DNA of 64,000 bases from positions 62,001-126,000 of the forward strand of contig NZ_AHCD03000035.1 in assembly GCF_000238295.3 (NCBI RefSeq), in the 5' to 3' direction. Source of the stretch: Pseudoalteromonas rubra. Its GTDB lineage: Bacteria > Pseudomonadota > Gammaproteobacteria > Enterobacterales > Alteromonadaceae. How positions within the stretch are numbered: the stretch's first letter is position 1; every line of letters starts with the position of its first letter. The translations under genes and the position numbers were made by a program. A model generated the notes under the pieces. That model worked only from the letters and a program-made list of their open reading frames with translations, was not told the origin of the DNA and did no database searches. Of the stretch, positions 44,282-54,591 are shown one piece after another.

Positions 44282-47200
44282 ATGCAACTAGTTAACATAA
44301 AAAAGCCAACCGTTAAGCTTAGTGCAATAGCGCTAGCATTAATGGCACACCACGCGAGTGCGGCGGTGGATTGTAATGAGATACCTCAGTGGCAGGCAGG
44401 ACAGGTGTATACATCTGGCCAGCAAGTGCAACAAGATAACATAGCTTATCGGGCAAACTGGTGGAACCGTTCATCACCTAAGCTTCGCTCTGGCCAATGG
44501 CAGGAGTGGCGTAAACTCGGTGAATGCCAGGGAGGTGAGCAACCTAATCAATCACCTGTGATTGACATGGAGCAACCGGGTAGTGATATGAGCGTGACGG
44601 AAGGCGAAAAGCTTCAGTTCGTTTTCAGTGCACATGACAGCGATGGCATCGTCAGACAGGTTTCTGTGTATCACAATGACGCTTTGGTGAAAGTACTGGA
44701 CGAGGCCCCATACGTGCTCAACTGGAAGGCACGCGTCGGGGATCACGTTTTCCATGCTGTTGCGATTGATGACGATGGTGCAAAGTCGGTATCAGCAAAA
44801 CGTACTGTTCAGGTAGCAGCATTGCCGCCGGGAGAAAAAAATACCGCTCCTGTCTCACGCCTCACAGCTGAATTGCCCAATGAACTGGAAGTGGGTAGCA
44901 AGGTCCGGTTGACACTGCGAAGTCACGACAAAGAAAATGACCGCTTAACACAGGTGTTGACGTTGAATGGTCAAGAGATCAAGCGTACTGAGCTTGCGCA
45001 AGCACATTACGAGTGGTCAGCTGCATCGGCCGGGCGTCATGAATTTACTTTGCAGGCAACTGACGAGCATGGCCTGGTGTCAGAAACCATCACGCGTACT
45101 TTTATTGTGAAAGCGCCGGGTGACGATAAAACCAGCCAGTTGGATTGTTTGCCTGCCGGTTTATATCGCACACCTGGCGTAACCAGTGCTTATTGTGATG
45201 TGTACGATAGCGAAGGTCGGGAGAAAATGGGGGCAGATCATCCACGGCGCGTGATTGGTTACTTTACCAGCTGGCGGCATGGTAAAAATAATCAGCCAAG
45301 TTATCTGGTCAATGATATCCCATGGGACAAGATCACCCATATTAACTATGCCTTTGCCCATGTAAACAGTCAGAATGAATTGAGTATTGGTGACCCCAAA
45401 GCTGAAGGCAACGCTGCGACCAACATGACGTGGCCGGGTGAGGCGGGTGCTGAAATGGACCCAAGTCTGCCCTATACCGGACATTTTAACTTGTTAAACC
45501 GCTACAAAAAGCAGTATCCACACGTCAAAACGATGATTTCTGTGGGTGGCTGGGCTGAAACCGGCGGTTACTTCGATGAAACCGGGACGCGCGTTAACAA
45601 TGGTGGTTTTTACACTATGACCACCCATGCCGACGGCAGTGTGAATCATGAAGGGATACAAGCGTTTGTTGCCAGCTCTGTGGCTTTCCTACGTCAGTAC
45701 GGGTTTGATGGCCTGGATATTGACTACGAATATCCGTCGTCAATGAAAGACTCGGGTCACCCTGATGATTTTGACATCAGTAACCAGCGTCGTGCTGGCC
45801 TGAATAAGTCTTATCAGGTGCTGATGAAATCTTTGCGTGAAGCGCTGGATAAAGCGGGTGAGCAGGATGGTAAGCACTACATGCTGACCATAGCGTCTCC
45901 TTCTTCGGGTTACTTGTTAAGAGGCATGGAAACGTTTCAGACTGCACAGTACCTGGATTTTGTGAACATCATGAGTTACGACCTGCACGGTGCCTGGAAT
46001 GACCATGTTGGCCACAACGCGCCTTTGTATGATACCGGTAAAGACACTGAACTGAAAACCTGGAATGTATACGGTACCAAGGAGTTTGGTGGAATTGGTT
46101 ACCTCAACACAGACTGGGCCGTGAATTATTTCAGAGGTGCATTGCCAGCCGGGCGGATCAACATAGGTATTCCCTATTACACCCGTGGATTTAAGGATGT
46201 GCGTGGTGGTGAAAATGGTCTTTGGGGTCGTGCGCCATTGCCTGATCAAAACGCCTGTCCGAAAGGAACAGGGATCGGTGAGAAGAACAAATGTGGTAAC
46301 GGTGCCATTGGCATCGACAACCTGTGGCATGACATTGAAAATGGTCAGGAAGTCGCTGCCGGGTCGAACCCCTTATGGCACGCTAAAAACCTGCAACATG
46401 GCATCAATCCAAGTTATCTGGCTGACTATGGCCTGACGCCTGCTACAGATCCGGATGATGTGATGCGAGGCGACTATGTGCGGCATTACGATGACATCGC
46501 TGTCGCTCCCTGGTTGTACAATGCACAGAAAAAAGTCTTCTTGTCGATGGAAGATACTGAATCCATGCAAACCAAGCTTAATTATGTGCTTGAAAAAGGC
46601 CTGGGTGGCGTGATGTTCTGGGAGCTTGCAGGCGACTTTGACTATCATGCACAGAAAGGTGAGTACTTCATGGGGTCAACCATGACCAGTCTCGCCTACA
46701 ACACTTTCAATCAAAGTGGCACAGACTACGCCACGGTGCAGGGCGATGCAGAGTTTGTTGTGCCTGAGTCAGCGGTTGATATTCGCTTTAGCGCCAAAGA
46801 CTTCCCGGTTGGCGATCAGAACTACCCGATCAGACCCACATTCGCGTTCACCAACCACTCAGAGCTGGATCTCAGCGGGGCGACAATCAGCTTCAATGTG
46901 CCAGTCTCAACCTCTGCGATCTTCAAGTCCAACTGGAATGCTCGCAAAAAGCTGGGCATGAAAGTAGAGCATGATGCCAGCAATACACGCGGTAACAACA
47001 TTGGTGGCTTTGACAACGCATTCCATCGTTTTTCAATCACCCTGAAAAACGAGTGGGGCGGTCAGCTGGAATCGTTTAAACCAGGCGAGACCGTGAATGC
47101 TCAGGTTATGTACTACATGCCGATCACGGGGCCGGTCAATTTTGTCATTGAAAAAGGTGGCAAACAATACGCCTTCAGTAGCGAATATCCTCAGTTGCCT

Positions 47201-47443
47201 GTAGCGAAAAAATCGGATGACACTTCCGGTGGTAACCCTCCATCCGGCACGCTTTGCGAGGGGGTTGAGCTGAGTAATATCAATCATTATCCACAGTGGC
47301 CGCGCACCAACTGGGCCGGTACACCAAGCCATGCGCTCGGTGGCGATATGCTGATCCATAACGGTTACGTCTACAAAGCCAAGTGGTGGACTAATGCCAC
47401 GCCGTCTAATGGTGGTGCCTGGCAGCAGGTTTGCTCGCTGTAA
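44282..47443 (+). CDS. Secreted GH18 chitinase with Ig-like domains and two CBM5/12 modules
   Basis: This 1053-residue protein starts with a signal peptide ending LMAHHASA-A. The order is CBM5/12 (about 29-83: QWQAGQVYTSGQQVQQ, AYRANWWN), two bacterial Ig-like domains (about 92-180 and 190-280) and the GH18 barrel (about 320-815). The catalytic DxxDxDxE is FDGLDIDYEYP, with the proton-donor Glu at residue 483. A C-terminal accessory domain and a second CBM5/12 (VYKAKWWTNATPSNGGAWQ) follow. It hydrolyses chitin outside the cell. It is the first gene of the cluster; a 22-bp hairpin separates it from the monooxygenase gene. It is a distinct GH18 subfamily from the ChiA-type enzyme two genes on. 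Confidence 0.95.
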   Translation: MQLVNIKKPTVKLSAIALALMAHHASAAVDCNEIPQWQAGQVYTSGQQVQQDNIAYRANWWNRSSPKLRSGQWQEWRKLGECQGGEQPNQSPVIDMEQPGSDMSVTEGEKLQFVFSAHDSDGIVRQVSVYHNDALVKVLDEAPYVLNWKARVGDHVFHAVAIDDDGAKSVSAKRTVQVAALPPGEKNTAPVSRLTAELPNELEVGSKVRLTLRSHDKENDRLTQVLTLNGQEIKRTELAQAHYEWSAASAGRHEFTLQATDEHGLVSETITRTFIVKAPGDDKTSQLDCLPAGLYRTPGVTSAYCDVYDSEGREKMGADHPRRVIGYFTSWRHGKNNQPSYLVNDIPWDKITHINYAFAHVNSQNELSIGDPKAEGNAATNMTWPGEAGAEMDPSLPYTGHFNLLNRYKKQYPHVKTMISVGGWAETGGYFDETGTRVNNGGFYTMTTHADGSVNHEGIQAFVASSVAFLRQYGFDGLDIDYEYPSSMKDSGHPDDFDISNQRRAGLNKSYQVLMKSLREALDKAGEQDGKHYMLTIASPSSGYLLRGMETFQTAQYLDFVNIMSYDLHGAWNDHVGHNAPLYDTGKDTELKTWNVYGTKEFGGIGYLNTDWAVNYFRGALPAGRINIGIPYYTRGFKDVRGGENGLWGRAPLPDQNACPKGTGIGEKNKCGNGAIGIDNLWHDIENGQEVAAGSNPLWHAKNLQHGINPSYLADYGLTPATDPDDVMRGDYVRHYDDIAVAPWLYNAQKKVFLSMEDTESMQTKLNYVLEKGLGGVMFWELAGDFDYHAQKGEYFMGSTMTSLAYNTFNQSGTDYATVQGDAEFVVPESAVDIRFSAKDFPVGDQNYPIRPTFAFTNHSELDLSGATISFNVPVSTSAIFKSNWNARKKLGMKVEHDASNTRGNNIGGFDNAFHRFSITLKNEWGGQLESFKPGETVNAQVMYYMPITGPVNFVIEKGGKQYAFSSEYPQLPVAKKSDDTSGGNPPSGTLCEGVELSNINHYPQWPRTNWAGTPSHALGGDMLIHNGYVYKAKWWTNATPSNGGAWQQVCSL

Positions 47444-47456
47444 TCCTCAATAAATA

Positions 47457-47478
47457 GCGGTGGCATAGCTGCCACCGC
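47457..47478 (+). promoter_or_regulatory. Perfect intra-cluster hairpin just before the LPMO ribosome binding site
   Basis: GCGGTGGCA and TGCCACCGC form a perfect 9-bp stem with a 4-base loop, between the chitinase stop (47443) and the AGGAG of the next gene. With no T run, it is more likely an mRNA stabiliser, processing site or partial attenuator than a full terminator. Confidence 0.7.
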
Positions 47479-47491
47479 AGGAGATAACCCT

Positions 47492-49081
47492 ATGAAATAT
47501 AATAAAACCCTATCGGCTCTCGCCGTGGGGATGAGCTTGGCTGCTGCCAATCAGGCATTAGCGCATGGCTATATGGACTTTCCTATGGCCCGTCAGGCGA
47601 TTTGTCAGGAGCAGGGCGGATTCTGGTGGCCAAAAGATGGTTCTAAGATCCCCAATGCTGCCTGCCGTGCCGCATTTTTGAAATCCGGCCATGTACAGTT
47701 TATTCAAAAGCATGAATTTGCTGTCAATACGGCGAATTTTAACGATCAAAGCGCGGTTGAGGCGAATATTCCTGATGGCACTTTGTGTCATGCCGGCGAT
47801 AAAAACAAAGCGGGCATGGGCTTACCCTCAAAAGACTGGCAGACAACCCCAGTAACGGTCGACAGTCAGGGACAAGTTAAAATTCGTTATCGGGCTACAA
47901 CACCACACAACCCCAGTTTTTGGCAGTTTTATCTGACCAAGCCGGGTGTTGATTTTAAAAACAAAGCACTTAGCTGGGCTGATCTCGAACTGGTACAAAG
48001 CCATGGCAATATCGAATTTTTTATGGCACCCGATGGTAAACGTTACTACGAGATGAAAGTCGCCATTCCCGAGCGTTTTTCGGGGGACGCGATCCTTTAC
48101 AGTCGCTGGCAGCGGGACGATGTAGTCGGAGAAGGTTTTTACAACTGTAGTGACATTACCATTGTCAGGGGAGCAGAACCTCAGCCACCACAAAGCTGGC
48201 ACAGCGCCGGGTATTATGTACGTCAGGGGCAGCAAGCGCATGTTGGCGATACGGTATGGATGCGCGTGTTCGATACCAATGGTAAAGAGTTGATCCAGGA
48301 AAAGCTCACTATTACTGAGCCTCATCACACCAACTGGCCTGAGTATTTCGCGACTCAGCTCAATGAGGCGTTTGCTTCGCTGATCCGTATTGGCGTGCAG
48401 GATGAACATGGCAATATTCACTTTGATGCAACTAGCCTGGCGAGTAATCAGGTTTTTGTTACTGATCAGACGCATAGCTTCAACCTCAGTGTGGTGGCTA
48501 AACCTGCGAATACACCACCTACGGTACATACCCCGGCAATATTGACTGTACAGGAAGAGCAAAGCGCTCATTTGCATGTGCATGCTTTCGATGATCAGCA
48601 AAGCACACTGCATTTCGACTGGCAGCTGCCGGCTCAGATCAGTTACACCGGCACCGGCTCAACCATCACAGTCACGGCCCCACAGGTTGATAAAGACACG
48701 CAGTTTAGTGGCAAGGTCACCGTCTCTGACGGACAGCTAAGCACCTCAGTCAATGTGGTCATTGCTGTGACTAATCAGGATACCACTCCGACACCGCCTG
48801 AGAGCGATGCCTGGCAGGCGGATAAGGTTTATACCGGTGGAGACATTGTGAGCTTTAACGGCAGTCAATACCGGGCCAAGTGGTGGGTTCGCGGACAGCG
48901 GCCAGACAGCAGCTATGCCTGGGAGCGCATAGCATCACCTTCTGAACCTCAAGACCAATGGCAAGCCTCAGTGGCTTACGCGGGTGGTGCCGTTGTGCGT
49001 TACCAGGGTCAACGTTATCAGGCCCGTTGGTGGACCCGAGGGCAGCAACCAGGCAAGCACAATGTGTGGAAAAAACTATAA
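47492..49081 (+). CDS. AA10 lytic polysaccharide monooxygenase (chitin-binding, GbpA-like) with two CBM5/12 modules
   Basis: This is a 529-residue secreted copper enzyme that oxidatively cleaves crystalline chitin. Signal cleavage after ANQALA exposes His25 (HGYMDFPMARQAICQ) as the N-terminal copper ligand; His139 in TTPHNPSFWQFYLTKP is the second ligand of the histidine brace. The AA10 domain spans about 25-225. A GbpA-like second domain, an Ig/PKD-like domain (about 335-425) and two CBM5/12 modules (about 432-475 and 485-529; AKWWVRGQRP, ARWWTRGQQP) follow. AGGAG precedes the ATG. The neighbours are chitinases, consistent with LPMO-chitinase synergy. Confidence 0.95.
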   Translation: MKYNKTLSALAVGMSLAAANQALAHGYMDFPMARQAICQEQGGFWWPKDGSKIPNAACRAAFLKSGHVQFIQKHEFAVNTANFNDQSAVEANIPDGTLCHAGDKNKAGMGLPSKDWQTTPVTVDSQGQVKIRYRATTPHNPSFWQFYLTKPGVDFKNKALSWADLELVQSHGNIEFFMAPDGKRYYEMKVAIPERFSGDAILYSRWQRDDVVGEGFYNCSDITIVRGAEPQPPQSWHSAGYYVRQGQQAHVGDTVWMRVFDTNGKELIQEKLTITEPHHTNWPEYFATQLNEAFASLIRIGVQDEHGNIHFDATSLASNQVFVTDQTHSFNLSVVAKPANTPPTVHTPAILTVQEEQSAHLHVHAFDDQQSTLHFDWQLPAQISYTGTGSTITVTAPQVDKDTQFSGKVTVSDGQLSTSVNVVIAVTNQDTTPTPPESDAWQADKVYTGGDIVSFNGSQYRAKWWVRGQRPDSSYAWERIASPSEPQDQWQASVAYAGGAVVRYQGQRYQARWWTRGQQPGKHNVWKKL

Positions 49082-49100
49082 CAATTCAAGAGGAAAAAAC

Positions 49101-51743
49101 ATGTTTAACTATTTAATCAGCGCGGCCGCAGTCGCATCAGCGTTATCAGTAGCGACAGCTGTCGCCGCACCATCAACCCCGAGCATCAACTGGAAACCGC
49201 AAAATTACTCGTTTGTTGACGTCAACATTTACGGCAGAGGCTCCTACAAACAGCTGATCCAGGCCAAAGAAGTGGTCGATATCGCCATCGAATGGAATGC
49301 CTGGTCGGGCAAAGGAGGGGACAGCTACAAAGTGTACTTTGATGACAAGGTGGTTAATGAAGGGCAGCTGGCGAAAGGCACCACCAGCGGGGTGATCCGC
49401 TTCCCTTATCATAAATCGGGCCGTCATGAATTGCGCATTGCATTGTGTGATGCGTCGGGCTGCGCCACCTCTGCCAGTAAGCCCATCGTAATTGCGGATA
49501 CTGATGGTGGACACCTGGAACCACTCAAGCTGAACGTCAACCCCAATAACAAGCAATATGACACCGACCCCAATACCGTGGTGGGAGCCTATTTTGTCGA
49601 GTGGGGCATATACGGCCGCAACTTTGATGTAACGCAGCTCCCGGCGGATAACCTGACTCACCTGTTGTATGGCTTCATTCCTATCTGTGGGCCGAATGAC
49701 TCGCTGGCAGAAATTGAAAATGGCAATAGTCTGCGCGCGTTAAAGCTGGCGTGTGGCAGCTCTGAAGATTATGAAGTGGTGATCCACGACCCCTGGGCTG
49801 CAGTGCAAAAAGCCCTGCCGGGGATCAGCAGTAAAGATCCAATTCGCGGTACCTACGCGCAATTAATGGCGCTTAAACAGCGAAACCCGGACCTGAAGAT
49901 CTTACCTTCGGTGGGTGGCTGGACTTTATCCGATCCCTTCTTTGACTTTACGGACAAAGCAAATCGCGACACCTTTGTCAGGTCAATGCGCGAGTTCCTG
50001 ACGACCTGGAAATTCTATGATGGTGTGGATATAGACTGGGAATTCCCGGGCGGTGATGGTGCCCACCCTGACTTAGGTGCAAGTACGGATGGTGAAACCT
50101 ATGTCTTACTGATGAAAGAGCTCAGAGTGATGTTGGATGAGCTGGAAGCCCAGACGGGTCGTGACTATGAACTGACATCAGCCATTGGTACTGGCTGGGA
50201 CAAAATCGAAGATGTTGATTATCGCGATGCTGCGCAGTACATGGATTACATCTTTGCCATGACTTATGACTTTTACGGTGGCTGGAACAATGAAACAGGC
50301 CATCAGACGGGTATTTACTGTGGTTCACACCTCAGTTCAGAAGAATGTCAGGGTACCGGGTTAGATGAGCAAGGGGAGGCAAGAAAAGGCCCTGCTTATA
50401 CTCTGGATAATGCAATTCAGTTATTACTTAAGCAAGGTGTTCCCAGTGAAAAGCTAGTAGTCGGTGCAGCCATGTACGGTCGTGGCTGGGAAGGTGTTTA
50501 TCCGAACAATGCCCAAATTGCAGATAATCCGATGACCGCGCCGGCCAATGGTAAGTTGCGTGGCAGCACGTCACAGGGCATTTGGGAAGCCGGTGTCATT
50601 GATTATAAAGGACTCAAGGCACACATGATTGGCAGTGATGAGCAGGGAATTAATGGCTTTGAAGTGGGTTATGACACCACAGCCGAAGCGGCTTATGTTT
50701 GGAACCGAGATACAGGCACCCTGGTGACTTATGACAGCCCGCGTTCCGTCAGAGCAAAGGGCCAATATGTCCGTGAACACAATCTGGGCGGTTTGTTTGC
50801 CTGGGAAATTGATGCGGATAACGGTGATATTCTCAATGCGATGCACGAAGGATTGGCCGGGAAAGTGACTGAACCGGTACCAGTGAACAAAGCACCAGTA
50901 GTCACTATGCCGACTAACCTGACGCTGGCGGCGGGTGACATTTATATTCTGACTGCCGATGCGCGCGACCCCGAAGGTCAAGCTCTGATCTATCGCTGGT
51001 CAGGTGATGCTCAACTGAATCTGCAAAGCGAGGATGACAGCGTTATCGTAACGGCGCCGAATGTCACTCAGGATGCGGTGTATACGGTTAACTTGCAGGT
51101 TTCCGATGGGGTGAACCAGGTACAGCGACAGGTCAAAGTACTGGTAAAAGCGCCGGTGGTTGAAAATAAAGCCCCCGTTGTTGGAGACATAGCGAGTATT
51201 AGCCTGGATGAAAAGTCCAGCAAAACGCTGACTGTGGGTGCCACTGATCCGGAAGGTAAAGCATTGAGCTATAGTTGGCATGTGCCGGGTCATACCATCA
51301 GCGGCCAGGGCGCATCGGTCACTCTGAACGCCTCTGAAGTGGAAAAAACACAGACTGTGACCGGCACTGTGACCGTCAGTGATGGCGTCCACGAAGTGCA
51401 GCGTCAGTTTAACGTCACCGTGAAAAACCTGGCTGATACGCCTGATCCGACGCCTGGCGATGGCAAAACCACCTGGGATGCCAGCAAAGTGTATGTAGGC
51501 GGTGACAAGGTGTTTTACAAAGGCGTTGAATATCGCGCTCGCTGGTGGACACAGGGAGCGACGCCTTCCAACGGGGGCGTATGGCAGGAAATCATTCCGG
51601 ACGACGGCAAAGTGCGAGCCTGGCGCAGTGACCTGGTTTATACCGGTGGAGACAAAGTAACACACGGCGGAGAAACCTGGCAGGCACGCTGGTGGACCCG
51701 AGGTCAGACGCCAGGCACTAACGGTGTGTGGCGCAAGCTATAA
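49101..51743 (+). CDS. chiA: ChiA-type GH18 chitinase with two PKD-like and two CBM5/12 modules
   Basis: This is an 880-residue secreted chitinase. The signal peptide (SALSVATAVAA) is followed by the chitinase A N-terminal FnIII-like domain (about 25-135: PSINWKPQNYSFVDVNIYG, ALCDASGCATSASKPIVIAD). The GH18 barrel (about 150-590) is very similar to Serratia ChiA: YFVEWGIYGRNF, LPSVGGWTLSDPFF, FYDGVDIDWEFPGGDG (catalytic Glu314), MTYDFYGGWNN and GLFAWEIDADNGDILN. Two PKD-like domains and two C-terminal CBM5/12 modules (ARWWTQGATP, ARWWTRGQTP) close it. The ATG at 49101, with AAGAGGA, is chosen because a longer frame starting at 48984 overlaps the upstream gene and puts the signal peptide inside the protein. 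Confidence 0.95.
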   Translation: MFNYLISAAAVASALSVATAVAAPSTPSINWKPQNYSFVDVNIYGRGSYKQLIQAKEVVDIAIEWNAWSGKGGDSYKVYFDDKVVNEGQLAKGTTSGVIRFPYHKSGRHELRIALCDASGCATSASKPIVIADTDGGHLEPLKLNVNPNNKQYDTDPNTVVGAYFVEWGIYGRNFDVTQLPADNLTHLLYGFIPICGPNDSLAEIENGNSLRALKLACGSSEDYEVVIHDPWAAVQKALPGISSKDPIRGTYAQLMALKQRNPDLKILPSVGGWTLSDPFFDFTDKANRDTFVRSMREFLTTWKFYDGVDIDWEFPGGDGAHPDLGASTDGETYVLLMKELRVMLDELEAQTGRDYELTSAIGTGWDKIEDVDYRDAAQYMDYIFAMTYDFYGGWNNETGHQTGIYCGSHLSSEECQGTGLDEQGEARKGPAYTLDNAIQLLLKQGVPSEKLVVGAAMYGRGWEGVYPNNAQIADNPMTAPANGKLRGSTSQGIWEAGVIDYKGLKAHMIGSDEQGINGFEVGYDTTAEAAYVWNRDTGTLVTYDSPRSVRAKGQYVREHNLGGLFAWEIDADNGDILNAMHEGLAGKVTEPVPVNKAPVVTMPTNLTLAAGDIYILTADARDPEGQALIYRWSGDAQLNLQSEDDSVIVTAPNVTQDAVYTVNLQVSDGVNQVQRQVKVLVKAPVVENKAPVVGDIASISLDEKSSKTLTVGATDPEGKALSYSWHVPGHTISGQGASVTLNASEVEKTQTVTGTVTVSDGVHEVQRQFNVTVKNLADTPDPTPGDGKTTWDASKVYVGGDKVFYKGVEYRARWWTQGATPSNGGVWQEIIPDDGKVRAWRSDLVYTGGDKVTHGGETWQARWWTRGQTPGTNGVWRKL

Positions 51744-51826
51744 ATTAACCCGCTGTTATGGATAACCCGATTAGCGCAGGGATGCGCTTCCAACTAATAA
51801 AAACAACGAACAATAAGAGTATAATC

Positions 51827-54583
51827 ATGTACAAATTATCACCCATAGCGTCTTTTCTCGGTGCGATGAGCGTGTTTGGTGCCGCAGCCAGCACAGCACC
51901 AGTGAGCATTCATAGCGATCAGCAACTTGAGTCACAGCTCATTGAGCAGCTACAACAATCAACGCGTTTTTTCCAATCTCGTCAGGCAGGCACGCAGTCT
52001 GGGCTGGAATTTAAAACCCACAGCCGCAGCAAAGATGGCAAACACCTTCGTCGTAGCCAGTATTATCAGGGGGTCCGCGTACACGGTGGGGAAATTGTCA
52101 CTCACCATGATGCACAAAACCTGCTTAGTGTATGGTTTTCACCTGAGGGGGATATCACTGGAGTGAGTGGTTCAGTGGTACCGGCACCTAAGCTGGATTC
52201 AGTTGTTGCGTCAATTGATGAAACACAAGCTCTGAGTAGTGCAAAGAGCAGTATTGCGGATCTATTGCTCACGCACGATGAGCAGGTTGAACTGGTGGTT
52301 TATCCTTACCAGAATGGCTTTAGATTGGCATACATGGTCACTTTCTTTGCTGAGACAGAGCAAGCCCCCAGCAGACCGGAGTTTTTCATTGATGCACACA
52401 GTGCCGAGATCCTGAGTCATGTTGAGACTCTGACCCATGGAAAAATTGGTACGGGCCCCGGCGGCAATGAGAAAATAGGCCGCCATTATTACGGTGACGA
52501 TATGCCTAAATTTTATGCGACGGAGCGTGATGACGGACGTTGTGCGCTGGCGCATGATGACATTCGTGTGATCGATATGGAACATGACATCAGCAATACC
52601 GAGACCTTCGTGTTTGATTGTCATGAGAATCAGCATAAGTCAGTCAATGGTGCCTATTCTCCCCTTAATGATGCGATGTATTATGGTAAAGCGACGCTGG
52701 AGATGTTTGATGACTGGTACAGCAGCCGCGCACTGGAAGGCGATTTGGTGATGCGGGTGCACTACCGGGAAAATTATCTCAATGCGTTCTGGAATGGCAA
52801 AGAAGTGACGTTTGGTGATGGCAACTTGTCTCGTTATGGCGTATATCCTTTCACATCGCTGGGCGTGGTCGCCCATGAAATTGCCCATGGCGTGACTTCG
52901 CAAAACTCAAAGCTGGTTTATAGCAGCATGTCAGGTGGGGTGAACGAGGCGTTTTCAGACATGACGTCGGAGGCACTGGAATGCTTTTTGAATCAAGACG
53001 CCGATGGCAATTGTGAAGTGGATTGGTTAATCGGTGCCAGCATTTTCAAAAACCGCACAGCGCTGCGTTATATGGATGATCCAACCAAAGACGGCAAGTC
53101 TATTGGTCATGCGGATGATTACACCATAGGGCTCGACGTTCATTACAGTTCAGGGGTATTCAACAAAGCTTTCTATTTATTGTCTACCACACCAGGCTGG
53201 GGCGTAAAAAAAGCCTATGAGGTGATGTTGCATGCAAATAAACACTACTGGGTGTACAACGGTAATTTTGAGTCGCTGGCTTGCGGTGTAACGGATGCAG
53301 CCGAAGAGTTGGGTTATGATATCAAGGACGTTGGCGCGGCATTTAAACAGGTCGGCGTGTTTGCCTGTACAGAAAATAAAGCCCCTGAAATCACCATAAC
53401 GAACCCGGGTGAGGGCGGACGTTTTAAGATTAACTCAGCGCTGACTTTCAGTGCCGATGCGCAAGATGACTATGGTGAAGTTGCTAAAGTAACCTTTATA
53501 GTAAATGGTGAGCAATACCAGACATTAACCGAGGCGCCTTTTGAGGTACGCTGGCAAAGCGATCAAACCGGGACGTATCAACTGAGTGCGGTAGTGGAAG
53601 ACAATGAAGGCTTGCGCGTGACCTCTGAGCCTGTGCAGTTTACGTTAATCGACCCGAGTCAATGTCAGACACCCCAATGGCAGGAAAGTCAGGTCTATGT
53701 GCAGGGTAATAAAGCCGCCTTTGATGGCTATGAATACACCGCTAAATGGTGGAATCGCGGTCAAAGTCCTGCGCATAATTCGGGTTCCTGGGGAGTATGG
53801 CAACGCGGCGTTGAGTGTGGGCTGACTCAAGAACAGCCAAACCAGGCACCTGAGCTGACTTTCTTGTCACCAGCAAATAATCTCGAAGTCACAGAAGGTA
53901 GCCGGGTAGCGGTGGCACTAAGCGCAACCGATCAGGATGGTGAAGTGCAAGAGGTGCTGATCAGCGTAAATGGCCAGCTATTGACCGAACTTACCCGAGC
54001 ACCTTACGCGTTCAATTTTAATGCTCAGCAAGCTGGCGAGTACACCTTGAGTGCCGTTGCAGTGGATGATGACGGTGCGCGCTCTCACGTTGTAACACGG
54101 GCTATCAAAGTGACACCCAGTCAGGATGAGGCAAATGCGCCGGAGGTGGTTTTAACTAGCCCCAAAAATGGTAGTCAGTTTGCCCCTGAACAGCCCATTA
54201 TGCTTCAGGTTCAAGCGTCGGATAAAGATGGTGATTTGGCTCAGGTCCGATATTTCATAAACGGCAAACAAGTCGCAAGCAGCAATCTGGAGCCTTTCAG
54301 TGCGTCGACGACTCTGAGCGAGGCAGGGACCTACGAGCTGTATGCCGTGGCCAGCGATAAGAGCGGTTTGCAAACACGTTCAGCCACACACCAAATTGGC
54401 ATCAAAGCGAAGGCACCAGGCTGCCGGACTGGTGCCTGGTCTGCTGGCACTGTATATACTGCTGGCGATCAGGTGAGCCATAACGGCAAACTGTACCAGG
54501 CAAAATGGTGGACACGTAATCAAGTTCCGGCTGATTACTCAAGCCGCTGGGCAGTGTGGAAAGTAATTGGGGAGTGCAAGTAA
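51827..54583 (+). CDS. Secreted M4 (thermolysin/pseudolysin) metalloprotease with two chitin-binding modules
   Basis: This is a 918-residue zinc protease. The signal peptide (LSPIASFLGAMSVFGAAAS) and an FTP-type propeptide (to about residue 200; VRVHGGEIVTHHD) precede the M4 catalytic domain: HEIAH at residues 350-354, GGVNEAFSDM carrying the third ligand Glu, and SSGVFNKAFY. The C-terminal half is an Ig-like domain, CBM5/12 (YTAKWWNRGQSP), two more Ig-like domains and a final CBM5/12 (YQAKWWTRNQVP). The ATG at 51827 is preferred over 51758, which lacks a binding site and would precede the signal peptide. It would strip protein from chitin-protein matrices. A terminator follows. Confidence 0.94.
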   Translation: MYKLSPIASFLGAMSVFGAAASTAPVSIHSDQQLESQLIEQLQQSTRFFQSRQAGTQSGLEFKTHSRSKDGKHLRRSQYYQGVRVHGGEIVTHHDAQNLLSVWFSPEGDITGVSGSVVPAPKLDSVVASIDETQALSSAKSSIADLLLTHDEQVELVVYPYQNGFRLAYMVTFFAETEQAPSRPEFFIDAHSAEILSHVETLTHGKIGTGPGGNEKIGRHYYGDDMPKFYATERDDGRCALAHDDIRVIDMEHDISNTETFVFDCHENQHKSVNGAYSPLNDAMYYGKATLEMFDDWYSSRALEGDLVMRVHYRENYLNAFWNGKEVTFGDGNLSRYGVYPFTSLGVVAHEIAHGVTSQNSKLVYSSMSGGVNEAFSDMTSEALECFLNQDADGNCEVDWLIGASIFKNRTALRYMDDPTKDGKSIGHADDYTIGLDVHYSSGVFNKAFYLLSTTPGWGVKKAYEVMLHANKHYWVYNGNFESLACGVTDAAEELGYDIKDVGAAFKQVGVFACTENKAPEITITNPGEGGRFKINSALTFSADAQDDYGEVAKVTFIVNGEQYQTLTEAPFEVRWQSDQTGTYQLSAVVEDNEGLRVTSEPVQFTLIDPSQCQTPQWQESQVYVQGNKAAFDGYEYTAKWWNRGQSPAHNSGSWGVWQRGVECGLTQEQPNQAPELTFLSPANNLEVTEGSRVAVALSATDQDGEVQEVLISVNGQLLTELTRAPYAFNFNAQQAGEYTLSAVAVDDDGARSHVVTRAIKVTPSQDEANAPEVVLTSPKNGSQFAPEQPIMLQVQASDKDGDLAQVRYFINGKQVASSNLEPFSASTTLSEAGTYELYAVASDKSGLQTRSATHQIGIKAKAPGCRTGAWSAGTVYTAGDQVSHNGKLYQAKWWTRNQVPADYSSRWAVWKVIGECK

Positions 54584-54591
54584 TCAACACA

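Noticed and set aside
47828..48613. 261-codon minus-strand frame
   Set aside because: It lies wholly opposite the LPMO gene, whose domains and histidine brace are unmistakable; the antisense translation looks like no protein family.
48984..49100. Longer N-terminus for the ChiA-type chitinase
   Set aside because: It overlaps the LPMO gene and would bury the signal peptide; the ATG at 49101 has a good ribosome binding site.
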